Positions 6,220-12,033 of a stretch of 12,033 nucleotides of DNA are shown here, in pieces; the first letter of the stretch is position 1, and each line of letters starts with the position of its first letter. Under the pieces are notes generated by a model. It had not been told where the DNA came from. It saw only the letters and a list, made by a program, of their open reading frames with translations, and did not search any database. This DNA is from Candidatus Omnitrophota bacterium (GTDB lineage: Bacteria; Omnitrophota; Koll11; Gygaellales; Profunditerraquicolaceae): NCBI GenBank assembly GCA_028717765.1, contig JAQUNE010000032.1:1-12033 (forward strand). The letters are read 5' to 3'. Both the position numbers and the translations under genes were made by a program.

Positions 6220-7454
6220 TTCTTTTCTCCTCTCTCGGCTACCAATACAGAATTAATCCCACCTCTACCGCGGGAAATTACTAATGCCTTATTAATGGAA
6301 CATTCTTTTGCCTGATTCTTGATGTAATTTAGGCCATCTAAGTCCGGATCTTCCAAGTTTAGGGTTGGGGCAATTAAATTATGCTCCATGGAAAGAACCG
6401 TAATAATTAAATCCAACGCACCGGAAGCGCCGAGTAAATTTCCGAAGGCTGACTTAGGGCAGCTGGCAGGAATTTTTTCAGCCCTTTTACCAAAAACCGC
6501 CTTTATCGCATTTATCTCGCTCGCATCCCAGGCATGCAAAGCCAAACCATCCAAACTAATATAATCAATCTCTTCTTTATTTGCTTTAGCGTCTGCCAAG
6601 GCAATTTCAATTGCCCTGACCAATTGTTTTCCTGAGGCCTCTGGCTTAATACGATCTTGCCCATCACAGGTTGTCCCATAACCCGTAACATATGCCCAGA
6701 TATTTGCGCCTCTTTCCTTGGCGCGCAACTCTGGCTCCATGACCATAATTCCTGCACCTTCGCCAATCACAAAACCATTACGTTTACGGTCAAATGGCCG
6801 GTAGGCTGCCTGTGGATGGCTATTGTCTTCGGATAACCCGCCGTAAGTATTACAACATAATAATGCATACGGAGTAACCGGTGCTTCCATGCCGCCGGCT
6901 AAAATCAGATTTAATTTATTTTTGCTTAAAGTTTTGCGCGCGTATCCAATTGCCTGTAGGGAACTGGCCCTGTCCGCGACTACTGTTTTACTAAAGCCTT
7001 TAATTCCATAGTAAATCGAAACCTGCCCTTGAGGCGCTGCAGGAAACCAGGCAGAGGCCATATAAGGAGAAACCCCTTCCCGGCCTTCAATATATAAATC
7101 ACGTAGCTCTGTTTCCGCATAAAGCCATCCTCCAATAGCATTACCTAAGAATATACCGACGAGATTCGGGTCTTCTTTCTTAATATCAACCCCTGCGTCA
7201 ATTAAAGCCAATTCTGAGGCAATTAAGGCCATATGCGAAAAGGCATCCATCTTTTTTAAAAGGCGCTCAGAGATATTACTGTATTTTTCCAGGTCATCGA
7301 TCTGCCCGGCAATATGCGATGGGTATTTCGAGGCATCGAAACGGGTAATTTCTTTGACAAAAGAACGCCCGGCCTTAACATTTGCCCAGAATTGTCTGCG
7401 CCCGATTCCTGAAGGAGCCACGACACCAATTCCGGTAATTGCAATTTTTTCCAT
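6216..7454 (-). CDS. KS-beta / chain-length factor (catalytically dead ketosynthase partner)
   Basis: A 412-residue thiolase-fold protein, homologous to its neighbour KS-alpha but without catalytic residues. By alignment with that neighbour, the nucleophilic Cys is Arg162 (VADRASSLQAIGYARK), the first His is Asp302 (YISLDGLA) and the second His is Asn339 (PKSAFGNLLG); Lys334 is kept. The segment at 159-173 follows the AEQAGGLDALGHARR pattern of actinobacterial chain-length factors, in which the Cys is Gln; here that Gln is Arg. The Asp in place of the first His also fits that class. Chain-length factors pair with KS-alpha, set the number of malonyl units and, through the Gln, help decarboxylate malonyl-ACP for priming. 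It starts within the KS-alpha stop (TAATG, 1-bp overlap), fitting 1:1 production of a heterodimer, and its stop overlaps the radical SAM start. Confidence 0.9.
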   Translation of the reverse strand: MEKIAITGIGVVAPSGIGRRQFWANVKAGRSFVKEITRFDASKYPSHIAGQIDDLEKYSNISERLLKKMDAFSHMALIASELALIDAGVDIKKEDPNLVGIFLGNAIGGWLYAETELRDLYIEGREGVSPYMASAWFPAAPQGQVSIYYGIKGFSKTVVADRASSLQAIGYARKTLSKNKLNLILAGGMEAPVTPYALLCCNTYGGLSEDNSHPQAAYRPFDRKRNGFVIGEGAGIMVMEPELRAKERGANIWAYVTGYGTTCDGQDRIKPEASGKQLVRAIEIALADAKANKEEIDYISLDGLALHAWDASEINAIKAVFGKRAEKIPASCPKSAFGNLLGASGALDLIITVLSMEHNLIAPTLNLEDPDLDGLNYIKNQAKECSINKALVISRGRGGINSVLVAERGEKK

Positions 7455-8716
7455 TATCCACCAAACTTTCTGATAATTAACGCGGAATGGATTCCTGAGA
7501 ACCCACTGCTGGTTTTAATAATTGTAGTTACTTTTTTCTGCCTGGCGCAATTGGGAATATAATCCAGGTCGCAGAGAGGGTCTTTATCTTTCTGATTAAT
7601 TGTCGGTGGCAAAATATTTTTCTCAAAAATTTGCGCGCAGACCGTCAGCTCTATGGCATTTGCCGCAGCCAAAGGATGGCCGATCATTGATTTTAAGGAA
7701 CTTGCGGGTAATTTATAAGCATAATCCCCAAAAACCATTTTATAGGCCGCGGTCTCAAAAATATCATTCATCCGGGTAGAAGAACCATGGGCATTAATAT
7801 AATCTATCTCTTGCGGTTTTATCCCGGCATCTTTTAAGGATAAATTTATACAGCTAGCCATGGCTGTTCCGTCAGACGGAAGGTCAGTCATGTGGTATGC
7901 ATTGCAGCTGGTACCAAAGCCAAGCACTTCCGCATAAATGAAGGCATTACGTTTAAGCGCATGATTTAATTCTTCCAAAATTAAAATCCCCGCTCCTTCT
8001 GATAAAACAAACCCGTCGCGCCCCTTATCAAATGGCCGTGAGGCAGCTTCCGGATTATCATTACGGCTAGATAAAACATTCACCACATCAAATGCGCCGA
8101 AGGTGATCGGGGTGATCGGTGCTTCTGCCGCACCGCAAACCATAATATCCTGTTCACCATCTTGGATCGTCTCTAAACCAAATCCCAATGAATCAGTCCC
8201 GGCAGTACATCCTGTAGAAAGCGTATTACAAACTCCTTTTAAGGAGTAACGGCTGGAAATTTCAATAGAAGGAGTATTAAACATTGCCGCATCATAGAGG
8301 TCAGGCCGCACCTTTGCCGGATCAATGGGATTTTTCCCGTCATCAGTAACCAGGGCAAATTCTTCTTCCATATATTTCGTCCCGCAGATGGCATTTGCTA
8401 AACAGACTCCCGTGCGCTCAGGGTCAATTTTCGAAAAATCTAGTTTCGCGTCTTTAATTGCCATATCTGCAGCGACTACGCCAAACTGCACATATCTATC
8501 CATACGTACTGCTTCTTCGTGAGTGAGGCCCAATTTAAAGGGATCGAAGTCACGCACTTCAGCAGCAATCTTGGTGTTAAATACTGAAACATCAAAACTA
8601 TCCACCAACTTTACCCCGGATTTTCCCGAGATAAAAGCATTCCAAACATTCTCCTTACCAATACCGTTAGGAGAAATTACCCCCACACCTGTAATTACTA
8701 CCCTTCTTTTCGCCAT
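7454..8716 (-). CDS. KS-alpha, beta-ketoacyl-ACP synthase of a type II polyketide synthase
   Basis: A 420-residue FabF-like ketosynthase that condenses malonyl-ACP with the growing chain. The catalytic set is complete: Cys170 in LSTGCTAGTDSLG, His310 in INAHGSST, Lys342 and His347 in LKSMIGHPLAAA. ASRPFDKGRDGFVLSEGAG at 225-243 is the usual family block. It differs from housekeeping FabF in GCTAGTDSLG (against ACTSG or ACATG) and in the C-terminal GFSGIHSALI in place of GFGGHN; the GCTAG-D pattern is closer to KS-alpha subunits. The ATG at 8714-8716 is chosen because GAGGA lies 8 bases upstream and it begins 1 base after the preceding stop. An upstream TTG at 8731 would overlap the previous gene and lacks support. 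Pairing with the adjacent dead homologue defines the minimal polyketide synthase. Confidence 0.93.
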   Translation of the reverse strand: MAKRRVVITGVGVISPNGIGKENVWNAFISGKSGVKLVDSFDVSVFNTKIAAEVRDFDPFKLGLTHEEAVRMDRYVQFGVVAADMAIKDAKLDFSKIDPERTGVCLANAICGTKYMEEEFALVTDDGKNPIDPAKVRPDLYDAAMFNTPSIEISSRYSLKGVCNTLSTGCTAGTDSLGFGLETIQDGEQDIMVCGAAEAPITPITFGAFDVVNVLSSRNDNPEAASRPFDKGRDGFVLSEGAGILILEELNHALKRNAFIYAEVLGFGTSCNAYHMTDLPSDGTAMASCINLSLKDAGIKPQEIDYINAHGSSTRMNDIFETAAYKMVFGDYAYKLPASSLKSMIGHPLAAANAIELTVCAQIFEKNILPPTINQKDKDPLCDLDYIPNCARQKKVTTIIKTSSGFSGIHSALIIRKFGG

Positions 8717-8717
8717 A

Positions 8718-9311
8718 TTATTTTTCCTCAACTCTTCTGACCTTAAATACTATATTCCCACCGTCTGGACAAGTAACAGTATCAATGGAATCCGGATTAT
8801 CCATAAAAAAGAATTTTGCGCCGAAATTTAAAGCAAAAAGCGCCGGGAAGGCGCAATGAAAAGCTGCCCCGCAGAACCCCGGAATACATTTTAAGCCTTG
8901 TGTTTCCCATTTGTCGCCGACCTTATACCCGAAGGTGCATTTTCCAGTTGCCTTTACTACTTCGATTTCCATTTTTTTTGGATTCGGCCCCTTGAAATTA
9001 GGATCCTTTGGGATAACTTGGGGTTTTCCTAATCCATCAAGGATCTCCGCCTTAAATTCCAACTTACCGCCGTCAGGACAAGTGACCATTAATGAGCGTT
9101 GATTATCGCGAAAGGGGAAACATGCTCCAAAACTTAAGGCGTAAATTACCGGAAATAAGGCGTGCGCTAAACCTAAACAAAAATATTTCGGCGGATGAGT
9201 AAAATCTTCCAAGATCAACTCATCGCCTTGTTTGTATCCATGATAACAAACCCCGTCGACTTTGCTCACAGTAAGTTTCAGTTTTGGAAACGGGGTATTT
9301 ACTTCGCCCAT
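8718..9311 (-). CDS. Tandem-duplicated TIGR04076-like cysteine-rich protein
   Basis: A 197-residue protein made of two copies of a domain of about 82 residues (about 11-92 and 112-194) joined by a Pro/Lys-rich linker. The copies align with an exact offset of 103: GVCYHGYKQGDE with GKCTFGYKVGDK (Cys22 and Cys125), ALFPVIYALSFGACF with CAFPALFALNFGAKF, and VTCPDGGKLEFK with VTCPDGGNIVFK (Cys78 and Cys181). The pattern GxCxxGxKxGD, then YP or FP before a Gly-Ala, then CPD, is what I know from the single-domain TIGR04076 family, which has no assigned function. The paired conserved Cys residues suggest a metal, cluster or thiol site. Start and stop each lie 1 base from the neighbouring gene, so it belongs to the operon. 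Its place directly before KS-alpha suggests a role in the pathway, but none is known. Confidence 0.78.
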   Translation of the reverse strand: MGEVNTPFPKLKLTVSKVDGVCYHGYKQGDELILEDFTHPPKYFCLGLAHALFPVIYALSFGACFPFRDNQRSLMVTCPDGGKLEFKAEILDGLGKPQVIPKDPNFKGPNPKKMEIEVVKATGKCTFGYKVGDKWETQGLKCIPGFCGAAFHCAFPALFALNFGAKFFFMDNPDSIDTVTCPDGGNIVFKVRRVEEK

Positions 9312-9312
9312 C

Positions 9313-10317
9313 TTAATTGAATAACCCTTTTGTAGAACTGATTAATTCTTCTTTGGTAAAAAATTTTCCGCTTTCTTCTACTTGATGCACCATTGCTACT
9401 AATTTTTCATTTAAAGGAGCTCGGGTCTGATTTTCTTTGGCAATTTTTACAAATTCACCGTTAATATACTCTATCTCTGAAGATTTCTTTCTTTTTATGC
9501 TCTGTAATATGGAACCATATACGGGTTCCTTGCTTAAATTACGCATAATCCCGGAAAAAATCTTTGCCGCTTCTTCACTTGGCAAAGCGGTAAGCTTCTC
9601 GAGCCTTTCTAAAGGAAAATCAGGCAAGGAAACCAGGTTGATTGCAGCTTTCTGCATTACTCCAAGGCCTTCCTTCCAGATGGCAATACTAATTTTACTG
9701 ACGTTAAGATCGCTAAATGACTCTTGCATGCTTGAACCTAAAATTGCCGCGAGGCAATTATTGGCATTGACAAAAATTTTCAGGTACTTCATCCCGACTA
9801 AATCTTCTGTGACAATCGTCGGGAATGCCTGATTAAGGATTCCGGCGATTTCCATTACTTGTGCGTCATTTTTTGTAAAAATTTTCCCGATGATCCAACT
9901 GCCTTCAAAATTATGAATAATTTTACCCGGTTCTAAAAAAGTAGCACCAAACATCACAATGCTAGACATAATTTTTTCTTTTGGGACATAGCGCAAGGCA
10001 AAGTTATCCGCTTGAACTCCGTTTTGCGTAGTTAGAATCAAGGCGTCCTTAAGAAAGGTAAGGTTGTTTTTAAAAACCGTGTCAATATCTTGGGTTTTAC
10101 TACAGATAATCGCAAGATCCGGAGTGCTTTTTAGCTTTTCACTAATTTCAATTTTTAAATTTAACTTACCTCTTACCCCGGAAATTTCCAGGCCGCCTTT
10201 CTGAATTGCCTTTGCCGCATCGTGATGGCCAACCAAAGAAACATCCAAATTTTTTGCTTTTAAATATCCGGCGACTAACCCGCCAATGGCACCCGCACCA
10301 AGCACCGCAATCTTCAT
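9313..10317 (-). CDS. PanE/ApbA-fold (ketopantoate reductase-like) NADP-dependent reductase
   Basis: A 334-residue two-domain reductase. The N-terminal Rossmann motif is GAGAIGG at 7-13. CSKTQD with Lys74 and LTTQNGV with Asn99 are the cofactor and substrate-side landmarks of ketopantoate reductases. The C-terminal helical domain has KYLKIFVNANN (Lys180 as likely catalytic Lys, Asn184) and SSEIEYINGEFV, the conserved acidic helix near the active site. It is slightly longer than typical PanE (about 300). Enzymes of this fold reduce 2-keto acids with NADPH. Ketopantoate reduction would link to phosphopantetheine supply for the acyl carrier protein, but no other pan gene is present and many paralogues act on other substrates, so a tailoring role is equally likely. 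It starts 3 bases after the PCP_red-like gene and ends 1 base before the next gene. Confidence 0.85.
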   Translation of the reverse strand: MKIAVLGAGAIGGLVAGYLKAKNLDVSLVGHHDAAKAIQKGGLEISGVRGKLNLKIEISEKLKSTPDLAIICSKTQDIDTVFKNNLTFLKDALILTTQNGVQADNFALRYVPKEKIMSSIVMFGATFLEPGKIIHNFEGSWIIGKIFTKNDAQVMEIAGILNQAFPTIVTEDLVGMKYLKIFVNANNCLAAILGSSMQESFSDLNVSKISIAIWKEGLGVMQKAAINLVSLPDFPLERLEKLTALPSEEAAKIFSGIMRNLSKEPVYGSILQSIKRKKSSEIEYINGEFVKIAKENQTRAPLNEKLVAMVHQVEESGKFFTKEELISSTKGLFN

Positions 10318-10320
10318 CTC

Positions 10321-10590
10321 TTATTTCCTGCCATTTTTGGGGAATCCGTATTTCTTATAATCAAACCCATTTTGATCCAATAGCCGGATCATCATGCTGT
10401 AAAAAGGAGATGGCACATCAGAAAAAAACGCTCCCACCACATCCTGCTCTTCTACCTGTAAAGCCTTACGGGACTTCGCGTTTTCTTCCGCCCTTAAAGT
10501 TACTGCGTTCTCCGTGATCCCGCGGTGAAAAACAGGAATCTTGGAAATCATCACTTTTAATTTCTCTTGAGTCTTTGCTTCCCATTGCAT
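10321..10590 (-). CDS. Small PCP_red-like (light-independent protochlorophyllide reductase subunit-like) protein
   Basis: An 89-residue protein, first gene of the main operon. The pattern W-x-A near the start, then a short helix, KIPVFHRGI at 17-25, TENAVTLRAEENAKSRK at about 26-42 and LQVEEQDVV at 44-52, resembles the PCP_red domain found at the C-terminus of ChlB/BchB and in small stand-alone proteins: W-x-x-x-A, then VPxFVR, then ARxxGxxxVTxxxV. The C-terminal 35 residues (SPFYSMMIRLLDQNGFDYKKYGF) extend beyond that core. In ChlB the domain helps bind the tetrapyrrole; stand-alone copies have no clear function, and no chlorophyll genes are present here. GGAGG (10599-10603) lies 8 bases before the ATG. 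The family call is tentative, from motif memory only. Confidence 0.6.
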   Translation of the reverse strand: MQWEAKTQEKLKVMISKIPVFHRGITENAVTLRAEENAKSRKALQVEEQDVVGAFFSDVPSPFYSMMIRLLDQNGFDYKKYGFPKNGRK

Positions 10591-10604
10591 AGTAACAACC
10601 TCCG

Positions 10605-10624
10605 AATAGTAAAATTTTACTATT
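10605..10624. promoter_or_regulatory. 20-bp perfect palindrome, candidate operator
   Basis: The half-site AATAGTAAAA is followed directly by its exact reverse complement. It lies just downstream of the predicted transcription start and a single base before the GGAGG of the first gene, a classic place for a repressor to block transcription. As RNA it would also form an AU-rich hairpin. A PadR-family regulator is encoded 0.6 kb upstream, and PadR proteins bind AT-rich palindromes, so it is the best candidate binder. That link is inference. Confidence 0.65.
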
Positions 10625-10637
10625 TAAATTTTCTTAT

Positions 10638-10666
10638 ATTATAAGACCCTAATTAGGATTTGTCAA
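10638..10666 (-). promoter_or_regulatory. Consensus sigma70 promoter of the polyketide operon
   Basis: On the minus strand TTGACA (10661-10666) and TATAAT (10638-10643) are separated by exactly 17 bases, a perfect match to the vegetative consensus. Transcription would start near 10631, leaving a leader of about 40 bases before the ATG at 10590. Two further perfect palindromes overlap it: CCTAATTAGG in the spacer (10648-10657) and CTTATA-T-TATAAG across the -10 (10633-10645). A promoter this strong in front of a secondary-metabolism operon implies it is held down by a repressor. Confidence 0.85.
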
Positions 10667-10683
10667 GAATGTTTTTTCTTTTT

Positions 10684-11187
10684 TTAATTTGCTGGTGCAG
10701 GTGAGATTTTTTCCAGTGTAGTGCTAATAGCCTTACTCAAAAATTCCTTATTCTGTGCTTTCTCCCAAGGGACATAAACAGGAATGATTGCTGCCTGCCC
10801 CTTTCTTTTTAAAACCTTGCTCACAAAATTAAAACAGGTCTTTGCACTAGCCTCGATTCCGTAGACAAAAAAACAAATTATGGTTTTCTTCTCGATATTC
10901 TTGCATAATTGCAGATATTTGGTCACCGGTGCAGATGGCCGGCCTCCCCAAACAGGTATCCCCAAACATAAAACGTCATAATTTTTAAGATCCAAAGGAA
11001 TTGGTGCTAAAGCGACTAAAGCCGGGTAAAGCCGGTAAAAAATGCGTTTCAGCAACCCCTGCCGGCGGCTAAGATATTCCAGCTCATAATTATCTACTGT
11101 GCCTATTTTGCTTAGCGCCTCTTGAAAAGCATTGGCCACGCTATAGGTGTGCCCGTAATGCGAATAGTAAATCAATAAGGTCTTCAT
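10684..11187 (-). CDS. Flavodoxin-fold protein
   Basis: A 167-residue FMN-type flavodoxin domain. The N-terminal strand and phosphate loop read TLLIYYSHYGHTYSVANAF at 3-21, with the S-x-x-G-x-T pattern that holds the FMN phosphate. YDVLCLGIPVWGGRPSAP at about 70-87 is the second flavin-contact loop, with the Trp-Gly-Gly that often stacks near the isoalloxazine ring. KTIICFFVYG near 101-110 is the third strand. It lacks the long loop of long-chain flavodoxins and looks like the flavodoxin-like NAD(P)H-quinone oxidoreductase or menaquinone-dependent group. It is joined to the PadR gene by a TAATG overlap, so the two are made together. It may supply electrons to the radical SAM or reductase steps, or act in a redox stress response; context alone does not decide. 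Confidence 0.82.
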   Translation of the reverse strand: MKTLLIYYSHYGHTYSVANAFQEALSKIGTVDNYELEYLSRRQGLLKRIFYRLYPALVALAPIPLDLKNYDVLCLGIPVWGGRPSAPVTKYLQLCKNIEKKTIICFFVYGIEASAKTCFNFVSKVLKRKGQAAIIPVYVPWEKAQNKEFLSKAISTTLEKISPAPAN

Positions 11188-11702
11188 TAGAATGATTGAA
11201 TAAGGTGCGAAAGAAACCTTGACTCAGTATCCACCATCTGTAAATTATGTTCCAAAATATAAACTAAAGGAGAGACGCCTTTTTTCTTTAAAGAGGCGAT
11301 GGTTTCTTTAAGACTGGCAGAAAGTCTTTTCAATACCTGCAGGCGCGCGCGTAACCTGCGCTTAACGATATCGGGCTTTAAGTAATGCAAAAAATAGAGG
11401 CTCAAGTCCAAGCTAAACTGTGGCCTTTTAAAATTAAGGAAACTATGCGTGAGCATTTCCTTGAATCTGGCTTCGCCTTTAGTAGTGAGCTCATAGATAT
11501 AGCGCTGCGGGCGCCTACCTTGTTTATTCGCGCGCTTAACCACTAAGCCTTTTTTTTCTAATACACGCAAAGGGTAATAAATGGATTTTAAATCTACGCC
11601 GGCAAAGATCGAGAGAATTTCTTTGATTTTCTTTTTTACTTCATAACCGTGTTTTGGGCTTTCTTTTAAGAGGCCCAACAAGAGGAGCTCTTGTTCAATC
11701 AT
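11187..11702 (-). CDS. PadR-family transcriptional regulator
   Basis: A 171-residue regulator. Residues 1-85 form the PadR winged helix: LLLLGLLKESPKHGYEVKKKI (5-25), a recognition region with IYYPLRVLEKKGLV (40-53), and the wing with GRRPQRYIYELTTKGEARF (62-80), the YxLTxxG signature of the family. The rest is a long helical C-terminal domain, rich in Leu, Arg and Lys, as in the Vir-like subgroup that dimerises through it. PadR proteins usually repress a nearby operon and release it on binding a small aromatic or amphipathic ligand. The flavodoxin gene overlaps its stop by 1 bp and accA overlaps its start by 4 bp. The probable target is the palindrome-rich promoter at 10605-10666, which would make the pathway product or an intermediate a possible ligand (inference). 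Confidence 0.88.
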   Translation of the reverse strand: MIEQELLLLGLLKESPKHGYEVKKKIKEILSIFAGVDLKSIYYPLRVLEKKGLVVKRANKQGRRPQRYIYELTTKGEARFKEMLTHSFLNFKRPQFSLDLSLYFLHYLKPDIVKRRLRARLQVLKRLSASLKETIASLKKKGVSPLVYILEHNLQMVDTESRFLSHLIQSF

Positions 11703-12033
11703 GCGAACCTGCCGATCTTACGGAATTTTTCATACCTCGCCTCAAGCAGTTTTTCACTACTAAAAACACTCAACTCCTTAAGGTTACGGTTAATCGTTGC
11801 TTTTATTGTAGAGGCGCTTTTTTGCGCATCTCGGTGTGCTCCTCCTAAAGGCTCAGGAATGATTTCATCGATAATTTCCAATTTTAATAAATCCTGGGCG
11901 GTTAATTTTAGCACCTCAGCCGCTTCCGGGGCTTTTGCTCCGCTTTTCCAAAGAATCGCGGCACAGCCCTCCGGAGAGATCACCGAATAATAGGCGTTCT
12001 CCAAAACACAAACCCGGTCCGCGATCCCCACAC
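11699..12033 (-). CDS. accA: Acetyl-CoA carboxylase carboxyltransferase subunit alpha, C-terminal part
   Basis: The frame is open at the right edge; the last 111 or so residues are visible. VLENAYYSVISPEGCAAILWKSG, then APEAAEVLKLTAQDLLKL, then IDEIIPEPLGGAHRD are the highly conserved C-terminal blocks of AccA. The oxyanion-hole and CoA-binding part lies upstream, outside the window. AccA works with AccD to transfer CO2 from carboxybiotin to acetyl-CoA, giving malonyl-CoA. The protein ends normally with FRKIGRFA, and its TGA overlaps the PadR ATG. It is probably the housekeeping copy for fatty-acid synthesis. Next to a polyketide operon it also supplies the extender unit, so the position may not be accidental. 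Confidence 0.93.
   Translation of the reverse strand, partial: VGIADRVCVLENAYYSVISPEGCAAILWKSGAKAPEAAEVLKLTAQDLLKLEIIDEIIPEPLGGAHRDAQKSASTIKATINRNLKELSVFSSEKLLEARYEKFRKIGRFA

Noticed and set aside
7454..8716. Housekeeping fabF
   Set aside because: It is paired and translationally coupled with a catalytically dead homologue and surrounded by polyketide cyclases; no fabD, fabG/acpP/fabF order or fabH is seen.
8717..8731. Upstream TTG start for KS-alpha
   Set aside because: It would overlap the preceding gene and use up the GAGGA site that is well placed for the ATG at 8716.
9313..10317. Firm naming as panE of pantothenate synthesis
   Set aside because: No panB, panC or panD gene is nearby and the fold is used by many 2-keto-acid reductases; the context favours a pathway-specific paralogue, so no gene symbol is given.
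10667..10683. Terminator after the flavodoxin gene
   Set aside because: The AT-rich stretch is a purine/A-run on the transcribed strand with no stem before it. I find no convincing intrinsic terminator there, so read-through into the polyketide operon is possible.
1..12033. CRISPR array, insertion sequence or transposon ends
   Set aside because: No regularly spaced direct repeats, transposase-like frames or long terminal inverted repeats were seen on either strand.

Overview
The window is a compact bacterial locus with every supported gene on the minus strand, so transcription runs from high to low coordinates. Base composition is moderately AT-rich. Strong Shine-Dalgarno sites, a Gram-negative-type signal peptide, a cobalamin-type radical SAM enzyme and no oxygenase suggest an anaerobic bacterium, probably from an uncultured lineage. 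Candidatus Omnitrophota or a relative is my guess; it is inference and cannot be proved from this sequence. There are no tRNA or rRNA genes, no CRISPR array and no transposase.

Upstream block (12033 down to 10684): the 3' end of accA (acetyl-CoA carboxylase carboxyltransferase alpha), a PadR-family regulator and a flavodoxin-fold protein are joined by 4-bp and 1-bp overlaps. About 95 bp follow, holding a textbook sigma70 promoter (TTGACA, 17 bp, TATAAT), a 20-bp perfect palindrome just downstream of it, and two shorter palindromes inside it. This is the likely control point of the main operon, and the PadR protein encoded next to it is the obvious candidate regulator.

Main operon (10590 down to the left edge): a small PCP_red-like protein, a PanE/ApbA-fold reductase and a protein with two tandem TIGR04076-like domains lead into a type II polyketide synthase core. 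The core is a ketosynthase KS-alpha with an intact Cys-His-His set, a KS-beta/chain-length factor with all three residues replaced, a B12-binding radical SAM enzyme and an acyl carrier protein. Then come a PF04199-type cyclase and a cupin. After a 143-bp strongly self-complementary gap come a TcmN/WhiE-type SRPBCC aromatase/cyclase and an SDR ketoreductase. The tail holds a secreted CIA30/CBM11-like protein, an unrecognised charged helical protein, an ACMSD/amidohydrolase-2 enzyme broken by one in-frame TAG, and the first 35 codons of a probable nucleoside phosphorylase.

Taken together, malonyl units (accA sits beside the cluster) would be condensed on the ACP by KS-alpha/KS-beta, reduced by the SDR, and folded and aromatised by the SRPBCC protein, the PF04199 protein and perhaps the cupin. 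The product would then be tailored by the radical SAM enzyme and the amidohydrolase. The whole looks like an aromatic type II polyketide pathway outside Actinobacteria, adapted to life without oxygen. The product cannot be predicted from the sequence.
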